Below are positions 1-9,469 of a stretch of DNA of 64,000 nt, piece after piece. The notes beneath the pieces are model-generated. The model ran no database searches and was not told the DNA's origin. It was given only the letters and a program-made list of their open reading frames with translations. Position numbers and translations under genes: made by a program. Numbering within the stretch: the first letter of the stretch is position 1; every line of letters begins with the position of its first letter. Origin of the DNA: Linanthus parryae (Eukaryota; Streptophyta; Magnoliopsida; Ericales; Polemoniaceae). The stretch spans positions 157,677,345-157,741,344 of the forward strand of contig JALGPY010000002.1 of the NCBI GenBank assembly GCA_023055425.1. Direction: 5' to 3'.

Positions 1-92
1 ATGAGTTAGGGTCCAAATCATACTATATTAACCATGAACCTCATGTCCCCGATCCCGATGTGGGACAAACTGCTCACACATGATACCCAACA
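1..92 (-). repeat. 3' LTR of the TRIM, first 92 bp only
   Basis: Begins (minus strand) with TGTTGGGTATCATGTG directly after the polypurine tract. It matches the first 92 bp of the LTR at 348-517 with a few substitutions. The rest lies outside the window. Confidence 0.85.
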
Positions 93-105
93 ATCTCCTC
101 CTTCA
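93..105 (-). other. Polypurine tract of the TRIM
   Basis: Minus-strand TGAAGGAGGAGAT abuts the LTR start TGTTGGG. This is the expected place and composition for plus-strand DNA priming. Confidence 0.75.
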
Positions 106-332
106 TGTGTGAGCCCTTCAACATGCTCCCCCTCGCCCGGAAGCATTCGCCGAATTTTTTTGGAATCACCTTTGTGACAGTGCACCGGAACACCATCTGC
201 CAGACCACCTGCTGGAGCAACACAAGAATTTGACCGTCTGCAGGAACACCTGGTCCACCATTCATGGAAGACCAATCCATGAGAACACCGCACATCTCAC
301 CCTTGATTCACCACGGCAGCGCGCACGAACCA

Positions 333-345
333 GGCTCTGATACCA
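333..345 (-). other. Primer-binding site of the TRIM (initiator tRNA-Met)
   Basis: Minus-strand TGGTATCAGAGCC lies two bases inside the LTR end. It is complementary to the 3' end of plant initiator tRNA-Met. Confidence 0.85.
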
Positions 346-347
346 CT

Positions 348-517
348 TGTTGGGAGACTAAGCACCGCGAGAGAGGAGCACCATAGTATGATCTGGGACA
401 CCCACTTACCCAAAAGGTCAACCTTATGAGTAAGGGCCCAAATCATACTCTATTAACCATGAACCTCATGTCCACCATCCCGATGTGGGACAAACTGCTC
501 ACACATGATACCCAACA
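348..517 (-). repeat. 5' LTR of the TRIM, complete (170 bp)
   Basis: Bounded by TGTTGGG and CCCAACA, which form a 7-bp terminal inverted repeat. The primer-binding site follows on the minus strand. The flank outside it (518-522, CTTGG) would be one target-duplication copy; its partner lies left of the window. Confidence 0.85.
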
Positions 518-957
518 CTTGGTGGTGCGGTGAGCCTTCGGTTAACCGTGGTCCCTTTGGCTCGTGGCTTTGCCCCTTGGTTCGTGGCTTTGGCTTGGTG
601 CCATGTTGTTGCCTTACTTCGTGGCTTATTGGGCATAGATTGTGGATAGTTTTCATGGGGAATGTCCATGATTGGCGGTTACTAGCGGTTAGACTGCAAC
701 TACTTGTTGTATTTTGGGCCAGAACCAGCACCATTGTTTGGTGCCGACTTCTTGGACGAAATTTGTAGCATTCCTTCTATTTCAAGAGTAATAGAAGGTT
801 GTGGATTTCCATGTACATCAATGCATTCGTTCATAAAAACTCATAACATAACGTCCGTTAAATAAACATGAGAATCGAGTGAGACTTGGCTGAACCAGAC
901 TTGGTGTTTGGTTCCATTACACAACCAAATTTGTTTTTGAAATTTGGTCATGTAACA
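518..957 (+). repeat. Probable 3' part of an LTR (Gypsy remnant)
   Basis: No coding sense is apparent. The stretch ends in GTAACA just before a degenerate primer-binding site, so it is read as R-U5 of an LTR. The left edge is masked by the TRIM and the partner LTR is absent, so the assignment rests on position. Confidence 0.45.
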
Positions 958-959
958 AC

Positions 960-972
960 TTGTATCAAAGCC
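960..972 (+). other. Degenerate primer-binding site (tRNA-Met)
   Basis: TTGTATCAAAGCC differs from TGGTATCAGAGCC at two positions and lies just before the gag start at 1024. Confidence 0.55.
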
Positions 973-1023
973 GCGTTGATCGGTGCTTCGCGATGCGTTG
1001 TTGTTGCATTCTGCTTTGCTTCC

Positions 1024-2377
1024 ATGGCGAACACAGAGATTCGTGAAAGACTGACTCGTTTGGAAACGACAGTGGGAAATCCTGCCGATGATGATCCCTC
1101 TGAGTCATATTGCGAGAGAATTTTGACGGTTGAAGGTGGCTTAGATGACCTACGAAATTCTCATGAAGCCGAGGCAGCACTCCAAGAGTCCCGCTACGAG
1201 GAACTTTGCAAACGCTGCGAAGAAACTCAGTCGCGCTATGAAAAATTCCAGTCCCAATTTGAAGAGTTGCAGAAGGAGATGATGGTGGTTTGTATGGCTT
1301 TGGCAAGTAGACATGTTGGTGGTGAAGGGGAACGAAGGAAGGTGACTATCCCTGAACCGAAGTCTTTTGCTAGCATGAGATGTGCAAAAGAACTTTAGAA
1401 TTTTCTCTGGGACATGGGGCAGTACTTTGATATTGCTCATGTTGCAGACGAAGATAAGGTGAATATCACGAGCATGTACTTGACCGGTGATGCTAAAATA
1501 TGGTGGAGAACTAGACGGGATGATGATGCTAGTGCTAGCCGTCAAAGCATTATTAGTTCGTGGGATGCCTTGAAGAAGGAATTAAAAGACCATTTTCTAC
1601 CCTGAAACTTTTCTTCGTTGGCTAGTGAAAATCTGCTACGTTTGAAGCAGACCGGCTACGTTCATGGGTATGTGAAGGAGTTCAGTTCACTCATGCTCGA
1701 CGTCAAAGAAATGACTGAACTACATAAATTGTTCAATTTCCTAAAGGACTACAACTGGGGGCTTAAATGGAATTGAGACGGCAAGGTGTGAAGGACTTGA
1801 AAGATGTGATATCGGTCGCAGATGCTTGGTTGATTTCAGAACAACAAAGGACCCTATGAATGCCGCTGCTTCGAAGTCGAAGAAAACTAAAGGCAAGAAG
1901 AATGATGAGAAGAAGCAGAACAAGAAAGGGGGACTTGACAGAGGGAAAAGCAAAGTTGGTGAAGCCTCTTCCATCATGAATTCAGGAAATCAAAAGAAGC
2001 AAGGCTGCTACTTGTGTGAACGGTCCACACCATGCACGCGATTCTCCTAAAAAGGGGAAGTTGAATGATATCTTTGCTGATGATAGGCAATACCACCAAG
2101 TGCAAGAGTCGAGAAAATAGTTTCATCTCTTGAATCACTTAAAAGTGTTGTCCAACGTGGGAGATAGTGAGACCGCGGCTCAGACTCAGCTGATGCGAGT
2201 GTGGGTGAAATTGAACGGACATGATGTGATAGCTTTGGTTAATACCGAGGCTAGTCACACTTTCGTGGTAGATCGGAATACGCAGGAGATTTGACTGCCT
2301 ATTAACAAGTGTTCCAGTTTCCTAAAGCAGCTCAATGCTAAAGTTCAGGCGGTCGTGACGATGGCTTACGATGTCCC
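1024..2377 (+). pseudogene. Gypsy gag-protease pseudogene
   Basis: Gag (capsid) and the start of the aspartic protease of a Ty3/Gypsy element. The first ATG at 1024 opens a product starting MANTEIRERLTRLE. A charged helical stretch precedes the capsid core, recognisable by the YLTGDAKIWWRTR motif near 1480-1520. An in-frame TAG at 1396 and a TGA at 1603 interrupt it, and a frameshift follows near 1750. A lysine-rich linker leads to a CCHC-type knuckle near 2003-2050 (CYLC, then GPHHARD after a one-base shift, with the last Cys replaced by Ser). The retropepsin region from about 2193 has NTEASHTF where an active enzyme has DTGASH, so the catalytic Asp is lost. Reading is cut at 2377 by the LTR of element A. 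Confidence 0.75.
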
Positions 2378-3850
2378 TGAAAGTGTGTAATGCAGGTCTA
2401 AGACAGGATCTATATACTCTAGAAAGGGGGTAGGGGTTCAATAGAGTAGGCAAAGTTTTGCTAACAGTGACCTTTTAAAAATTTAAAGCAAAGATAAGAT
2501 GGAATCTCAAGGCCTTGGATAGGTTTAAAGTAGTTTGAAACAAGTTGAAACATGTCTGAACATGCAAAGCTTTGAAGCAGAAATTTCCCCAAAGCTTTGG
2601 AGCTTCCATTTGTTGTGCAGAATGAAATACAGAACCTGTAGAGAGATGAACACAATGATTTTTTATAAAGTTGAGCCACCAATGGGCCTACTCTCCACCT
2701 GAGGGATACTATCCCTCCATGATGTAAACAACTTCTTATTAATCACAGACTTAGCCCTAGATCTCAAGCCTAAATGAACTATCTTACACTTATACAACTT
2801 GTGGCTCCAAACCTATATAGATCCAGCTACAATCTAGTGAAACAATAAAAACCACTTGTTGTTCACTTGAACAACTAACATGATAAAGTTTTTGAGGTTA
2901 TGAAAATCTAATGAATTATAAAATGAAAGCACATGAAAGAAGATTACAGAGAACAAATAAGAAGTTAATCTTAGACGTGTTCTTCAGATCTGGATTGATT
3001 GATCTTCTGCCAACGGTGAATCCTTGAATGAATGAAGAGTTGATTGATGATCTCCCTCGAATGTTGTCTCGTCAGTTTATTTTTTTGACCAGTCTCACTA
3101 CTTGCTTGAAGTTCAAATCCAGTATATAACAAACATCACAACTTGAGAGATTTTAGGAGCATACTTCCTACAAATCCCCAACCCCTACTAGCTTCTTTCA
3201 ACAGCTATGTTTGAATAGCTGATTTGACTTTTATATGCAAGTATGAAAAACGAACATCCCTGCAAAACTTGATCACAAGATCAAATACAATCCAGAGAGA
3301 AAATAGCATAAATATAATGTCCTGTTTGGCAGACCATTTAAACCAATATGCAGAGCTATATTATGAATATAATAACAAATAACTACACCAAAATAATAAT
3401 CAATATCAATAAAATAAATTAAAATAAATCAAAGATCAAGCATACGACTTGATATAACACCCTGCAACAAAAAAATGTTAGCCAAAATGTCAAAGACATA
3501 AGTCCAAAGACAACCTCCAAAGCATTGGAGCTTTGGATGCCTTTCAAAGCTTTGGCCAACAACTGAGTTATTCCTTAAGCTACATCACCCTGCAACCTTA
3601 TCTAGCATTATTAGAACAATATAAAAGTTCAAGAATATTTGTCAGACAATATTAACACAGACTTAAGCTTTCAAACCAATCCAATATAAGTCCTGCAAAA
3701 CAAACACTGTGAGGAAGAACGTAATAACTGAAAGCTTCAAAGCTTTGGAGCTTTGAAAAAGTTCTAACAATTTTATGTCTTTCATCATCTTCACAGTAAA
3801 ACTCCCGCTGAGTTTATATACCTTATTGGTTCAAAGGGTTGCAATTAACA
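2378..3850 (-). repeat. Element A 3' LTR (1473 bp)
   Basis: Plus-strand ends are TGAAAGTGTGTAA and AATTAACA, giving TG...CA on the minus strand. The polypurine tract abuts at 3851. The same TGAAAGTGT edge recurs at 18633, 26195 and 56541, and as TGAACGTGT at 59241. The LTR holds several copies of the CAAAGCTTTG palindrome, for example near 2568, 2592 and 3740. Confidence 0.88.
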
Positions 3851-3870
3851 ATCTCCCCCTTGATGAAAGA
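3851..3870 (-). other. Polypurine tract of element A
   Basis: Minus-strand AAGGGGGAGAT directly precedes the LTR start TGTTAATTG. The same tract lies at the equivalent place in C (20120) and D (27679). Between this tract and the third ORF (3871-4206) there is only AT-rich untranslated sequence. Confidence 0.85.
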
Positions 3871-4206
3871 CAAAAAAAAATCTTGCTTACCCATTTTTCC
3901 TGCAACTAGATAGCAATTAAACAAACAGTAGATATACACAGGAGCAACAAAATAAATCACAGCACATAGCATAGCATATATCACATAATACACATTCCAA
4001 AAAAATACATCCCAGAACTAAATTTTCATAGATAAAAAACATCCTAAAAATTATAACAATATCCTACACAGCATACTTCAAGGCTTTGAGAAAGAAGAAG
4101 AAAGAAATAGACATAAAGAAGATACAAAGGTTCAAGGCTTTGAAGCTCAATCTTCCAAATCAGCATCCTTCTTAACTGTCTTCTTTCCTTCCTATTCCTT
4201 TCTCTT

Positions 4207-5419
4207 CTAATTGCCTTTTCCCTTGACATTCTCAACTTCCTCTTGTTCCTCCCATGCAGATTCCTCATCATCACACTGCTCTTCAGCATATATAGGCTCA
4301 TCTTCGGCATTCACATCACCAGCAACCTTTTCAGCAGCAGTCTCATCACCAACTTCTTTAGTAGCTTCCTTAGTAACTTTCTCACCAACTCCTTCACCAT
4401 AACCCTCATCATCACTTTGCTCAAACAAATATTTTGAAGTAAGAATGATAGGCACTTTCTTCTTCTTATTATTATTTTTCTTGTTCTTCTTCTTCTTCTT
4501 CTTCTTCTTCTTCTTCTTCTTCTTCTTCTACAAAGCTTCTCCAGTGACCATGTCAGAATCAATGTTGTTTTCTGTACTCTCAGCATATGGCACCTTTTCC
4601 AGATTCAAACCCTTGTTAATCAAGTCTTGTTTCCCTACCATCAAGGTCTTAAACTTCCAAAACTCATTGGACAATTCAAACTGACCTTCCCTCAAATCTT
4701 CCAGACCATCTTCCAAGTTTTCAAATCTGTCAATGATTTGATAACAATTCATATTTGTTGAAGCCTTTGGTGTTGCTGCAGACATAGGTTTTATGAAATT
4801 CTTCTCCTTAAGCTCACTTGAAGACAACTCAGAATAGAACTTCCAGCTTCCTTTACCAGTCTCCACAACTCCAATCCTTTGGAGAGAACTCTCATCCACC
4901 AACCCAAAACCACTGGTTATCTTCTCCTCATGCTTAACAGTCACTTTAAAATGATCAAAGAAGAGTGGCAATATATTTTTATAGGGAAGTGAATGATTCC
5001 TTGTCCTAGTATCAAAATAAACCATATGCACCATAACCACACTAGGCAGATCAATGTCAAAGCCTTGACAGATCAAGTACATCAGAATCAATACCCTATC
5101 AGTTACTAGTTCTTTTGAGTGTACTCTGGGAACAACACACCTCCTGCTGATAGAAAACAATATTTTAGCTTCACAATTCAACACAAAATGTGTTAATTGC
5201 TTTGGTTTAATTGGTGTATCCTCTAAAAAGAACCCATATTTTCCTTCTCTAAACTCTCCTTCCTGTCAGAATGTTCGTTAACATTCTACTTCCTAGGAAT
5301 CCCCAAAACCTTGAAAAAACTTTATGATCCAAACTCATATCCACACCAGCTACTCTAGAGGTTAAGACATAACTATCCTCATCCTCTTGCACAAGATTCA
5401 GATAGAACAACCTAGTCAA
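4207..5419 (-). pseudogene. Element A third ORF ('envelope-like'), 3' half
   Basis: Downstream ORF typical of SIRE-type elements, often labelled envelope-like. Homologous to the third ORFs of C (20481-21862) and D (28097-29873): it shares LNCEAKILF, ILMYLICQGF and WKFYSELS. The conserved part reads from about 5184 to 4531. A CTT microsatellite then expands a lysine run and shifts the frame, and an acidic tail continues to a stop at 4207. I see no signal peptide or transmembrane segment, so a true envelope function is not supported by this sequence. The N-terminal half lies beyond the inserted element B (13796-14431). Upstream of 5184 frames are broken. Function unknown. Confidence 0.7.
4484..4529. 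repeat. (CTT)n / (GAA)n microsatellite in the third ORF of A
   Basis: About 15 uninterrupted TTC units. In D the matching place encodes a run of only five lysines before PIPVVLTSKDLY (about 28365), so this is a local expansion within the coding stretch. Confidence 0.9.
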
Positions 5420-6817
5420 TGTTGGAAAAGATGCCCAGAGGCAATCTCATTTAGTATGACCATTAATTTTTTCTTGAATATTCATTATATTATTTATGAA
5501 GATATTTAATATAATTATGTCCTTTGATTGCTAACGTTTTATTTATCTTAAATATCCCTATTAAATTATACTGATTAATAATCAACTCTACACCAGTATG
5601 GGGTTGGATTGATATGGAGATATCACGATCCAACACATAGGTATGCATTAAGGGTAATAGCATACTGGATTGACCCACAACGAGGAGGCTACATACGTGT
5701 TATGTAAAGTCACAATTGCTTCTCGCAGTGACAACGGTATTTTCATCCTTAGACTTGAAGTCACTAGATCCTCTAGTTGTGTAGCGTAAAACACTACGCC
5801 GTAACTGGGTAGTAATAAAGGCACTCATCAGACACAATAGGAAGCAAGCTTAGAGATGGTAGTGAGGTAGATATAATTTTTCCCTCCCACATAACGGGAG
5901 CAAATATCCATGGACACTCGAGGGATGGTGATTATAAAATGTCTGGCCAGACTCATATAATTCAAAATAGGATATTGATGTTATCTGCATGGATAATACT
6001 ATTCCTAGGATTGAGAAACTATGGATTGGATATACAAGTGTGGCTTGTATGTCTCGTGTCAAATCCAGATATAGTGACGAAGGTATGTGACAATACTTTC
6101 ACAAGATTTGTCAAAGTAGTGACTATTTTTATTCGTTGGGTGGCATGGATGTGTTGCTAGACACCGCACCATGTTAGTAATCGTTACTACTAACTAAGTA
6201 GAAACCTATGGGGTCAAACGCCATATGGATTAAACTGGACTTCAGAATTAATTAATATGAGTAATTAAATAGAAGGATCAATACGCAACTACTTGCAAAC
6301 TTAGTAAGACTAATTTGCAAGTTGGACTAATCCGTGTATGGATAAGAATAGGATGGGGGCCTTTATGTAGTTAACAAGGAGTTTTTGGACTATATAAATG
6401 ACACTCCTAGCTTATTTTTCTCACTAATTATCATAACATACATTGAGTGACATAGAACAAAGCAAGGAGAGAGAACAAACACAAGAGGGACAAAACCCCC
6501 TTGCGCCGTCCCCTACCCATCGGCCACAAGAGGAGGCAGAGCCTTCCTTTGGTCTCTATTGTGTGATTCTTCTTCTTCGTTCTTCCACCGGTTCCAAGCA
6601 CAATACGTGGAGGAATATAGATCTTGATCTTAGGTGTGGACTAGCTGTAGAGACGCAAACAATATTTTGCATTTGAAGTCATCACAGGAGACAAACAAGG
6701 TAATTGTTACTAGAACCTTCACTATCCTTATGATGTCTCTTCATGTGATCCTTGGAGGGTCTTGTGCGGATCATTATTATTGTTTTTTCCTTGCACAGTC
6801 CGTTACAAATTCCTATA
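5420..6817 (+). repeat. Element B 5' LTR (about 1398 bp)
   Basis: Starts TGTTGGAA and ends CCTATA one base before the primer-binding site. It matches the 3' LTR at 12482-13795 with many substitutions and short indels, and in reverse orientation the LTR of element H at 61532-62963. Confidence 0.88.
6391..6398 (+). promoter_or_regulatory. TATA box in the B 5' LTR
   Basis: TATATAAA within GGACTATATAAATGACACTCC. The same context occurs in the 3' LTR (13369-13376) and in reverse in element H (61964-61971), which supports a conserved core promoter of the family. Confidence 0.6.
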
Positions 6818-6818
6818 G

Positions 6819-6831
6819 TGGTATCAGAGCC
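6819..6831 (+). other. Primer-binding site of element B (initiator tRNA-Met)
   Basis: TGGTATCAGAGCC, a perfect match, one base after the LTR end. Confidence 0.9.
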
Positions 6832-8589
6832 AAAGGTCGTAGAGCATAACGTAGTTTATGTGTTACGGTTATGTCTATTTTACACTTTAATTTCTTTTTA
6901 TCGCGTAAAACGGAACATTAAAGCATATTTGATGCAATTTGTATATAATTCAACCAAACAAGACCTAATATTACATTGGACGTAAGGACTAATGAATTTG
7001 GATAATATAGGATGTAAAATTTTTGGATCTATGAAACTAGGGATTGGGCACAAGTTGGAAAAAGGGGTTTCTTCAAATTTGGAAACAACTAAACTTGGGC
7101 AACAAGGAAGAAGTTGTTTTTGAAACAACCTCCCAAAGAGTTCGCCCCCCCTAGGGGACCGCCTCTCTCTTCCTTGCCGCCCAAGGTAAGCCACGGCCAA
7201 GGGGCCGGGCCTCCCTAGTGCACGACCTAGACGTGTGGGCTAGGGCCCGGCCGGCCCCAAGGCTTGTGGCGGTTCTTTCAGGGTTCGGCAATAGTGATGG
7301 TGGGCCCTATTGGACCGTTTTGACTCTATTTCATCCAAAATCAACTAAAATTGACCAAGCGCGTTAAAATTGGATTTTAACTGTTTATGTGCTATATCTG
7401 CATGGTGATTGGATTTGGCCTTAGATGTGGATGTTGTGAATTTTTAATTTTTGTGGTTCTTTTTTTCAGCCAGCGAGCTGATAAAATTAATGTAATAGGT
7501 GATTAGGTTTTACGGCCTGCGAGCCGGTCTTCTTCTCAACTTGTGAGATATTTTTAGTTAGTATAGATGCTAGCTAGTGTTAGATAAAATAGATGATAGT
7601 CAAGATATGGAGAAGAAGCTTGTGAGATATTTTTAGTTAGTATAGATGCTAGCTAGTGTTAGATAAAATAGATGATAGTCAAGATATGGAGAAGAAGAAG
7701 CCTAAAGAATTACAAGACCACAAGATAGAGCATTACACAAAGCTAAGGAGCATGGAGCATTCCACAAGATATGGAGCATGGACCAAAACATTGAGGCACA
7801 TGGATATGAGCTTGCTATTTTTAGGTTCATAGATATTCTCATTGGCTTGGAAATATCTTAGTTTAAAGGCCATATCCATATCACGTTTAATTTTTGTTTG
7901 TGAATGTTTATTTATTGTCATATTATTTAATTTTGGTGTATGGATGATGCATGCAAAATTGATTATAAGATAATTAACAACCCGGATCTTTTATTTGTGA
8001 GTTTTCCCAGCTCAAAATAAGTAGATCAGTTGATATGGATCAACAAAACAATTAACATTAAAAGGAAAAATCCCTCAAATTTAAACATTGTGTTTTCTCG
8101 TTACATAAACACGCATCATAATCATGCTTTACCAAGATTGTGCTTGCCAAAGAAGGGAAACTTGGTTCACCATGATGTGATGCAATGACACAAGAAAGTA
8201 ATGTAAAACAGTTTGCGTAAGAGGTTGGATGCAACTTGGTGATTTTAATAAGATTAAAAGCCTAGAGGCAACCAATTGGGGTTATCTATGGGATAGATAA
8301 ATAAAGAGTTATTTACCCAATTGAACCAAGAGTTGCATAAGGATGCAATCGGAATTGTTCCTACCTAAATAAATTTTTTTTGGGATACATGCCAAAGCAA
8401 GCTAAAAATAAGTGAAATATGGATCTTGGACCCACTAGAAAATATAATTATATTTTCCGCATTAATATTGAGGGTTATTAATCCGAGATAAATAGTGGGA
8501 GATATGTTTAATAATCTATCCATTATTAAATGTAGAGATTTGTTCACAAAATGCTAAAGCTTGTATATTGCTATTTTTGTAGAATTCCA
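6832..8589 (+). other. Untranslated leader of element B
   Basis: About 1.75 kb between the primer-binding site and the gag ATG. It has no convincing ORF. It contains a GC-rich patch at about 7130-7270 and the perfect tandem duplication at 7540-7697. The rest is AT-rich and nothing else is recognisable. Confidence 0.7.
7540..7697 (+). repeat. Perfect 79-bp tandem duplication in the B leader
   Basis: Positions 7540-7618 and 7619-7697 are identical by direct reading; each begins CTTGTGAGATATTTTTAG and ends GGAGAAGAAG. The absence of differences suggests a duplication much younger than the element itself. Confidence 0.95.
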
Positions 8590-9412
8590 ATGGCAAACAA
8601 TTCATTGAATTCATCACATTCCCTACGAGCCTTCCTTGATGTGGACAAGCTTCATGGAACACACTTTCTAGATAGGTACAAGAACTTGAGAATCATTCTC
8701 AATCAGGAAAATAAAATTTACACTCTAGAGGAAGAAGTTTCATCATGTCCAGAAAATAATACCCCTACAGCCCTAAGGCGCTTAAGAAGTTCGTTGATGA
8801 TTCTAATGATGCAGCCTGCCTTATGGTCTGCACCATGAACTCTTAGCTTCAGAAGCAACATGAGAACGTGGATGCATTTGATATAATGATTCACTTGAAG
8901 CAGCTCTTTGAAGAGCAGGCAAGGGCTGAGAGGTATGAATTTTCCAAGGCATTATTAAAATGTCATCTGTTAGAGGGAAACATTGTGGGGCCTCATGTGC
9001 TCCGTATGATCGGGTACCTAGACAGCCTCACGCGCCTAGGGTTTCCCGTGGGCCAAGAGTTGGCGACTAATCTCATCTTGCAATTGTTGACTGATAGTTA
9101 CGGACAGTTCATCATGAACTATAACATGAATGAGATCGTGAAGCCTCTGCCAGATCAACTCTATATGTTCAGAACAGCTGAACAAAGCATCAACAAGGGA
9201 AAGGGCAAAGCCGTAATTACGGTTAGAAAATGAAAGAGAAAAAAGTTTGCTTCTACCTCCAAAGGGAAGGGAAAGTTAGTTTCCAAACCTAAGGAAGCTG
9301 CCCTTAAACCTGCTGGTGGCGTTGCCAAGGGCGTGACTGAGGGTGATTATCAATACTGCAGTCAGCTTGGACTCTAGGAGAGGAACTTCCCAAAGTATCT
9401 TGAGGGTAAGAG
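8590..9412 (+). pseudogene. Element B gag pseudogene
   Basis: Copia-type Gag. The ATG at 8590 starts MANNSLNSSHSL. After a frameshift near 8755 the text continues in another frame with a TAG near 8850, then an open stretch from 8868 to 9233 covering the conserved capsid part (LLEGNIVGPHVLRMIGY, LPDQLYMF). A lysine-rich tail follows, then a degenerate CCHC knuckle near 9345-9400 in which the first Cys and the His are lost and a stop interrupts. Gag would package element RNA. Not functional as it stands. Confidence 0.8.
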
Positions 9413-9469
9413 GCTTGGAATAGTGATTGCACCATCACCAAGTATTTTTTTTAGATGTCAATTTAACTA

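Larger units (their letters stand above)
1..517 (-). mobile_element. TRIM (miniature LTR retrotransposon), 3' LTR cut by window start
   Basis: On the minus strand the order is a 170-bp LTR (517 to 348), a two-base spacer, a primer-binding site, about 255 bp of internal DNA, a polypurine tract, and a second LTR that starts at 92 and runs off the window. The LTR ends are TGTTGGG and CCCAACA. Positions 1-92 repeat 426-517 with a few differences. The internal DNA has no recognisable gag or pol. Short LTRs, both priming sites and no coding capacity define a terminal-repeat retrotransposon in miniature, which must be moved by enzymes from other elements. The family is not one I can name. It lacks the 5S rRNA-like block of Cassandra TRIMs. 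Confidence 0.85.
518..2377 (+). mobile_element. Decayed Ty3/Gypsy remnant: LTR end, gag, start of protease
   Basis: The plus strand carries a probable LTR tail, a degenerate tRNA-Met primer-binding site, a broken gag with a zinc knuckle, and the beginning of a retropepsin domain. The sequence stops at 2377, where element A begins; the rest of pol is not in the window. Lineage cannot be fixed without RT. The gag and knuckle resemble plant chromovirus-type Gypsy elements. It is older than A, which interrupts it. Confidence 0.7.

Noticed and set aside
348..517. Cassandra-type TRIM
   Set aside because: The LTR has no 5S rRNA-like internal promoter block.
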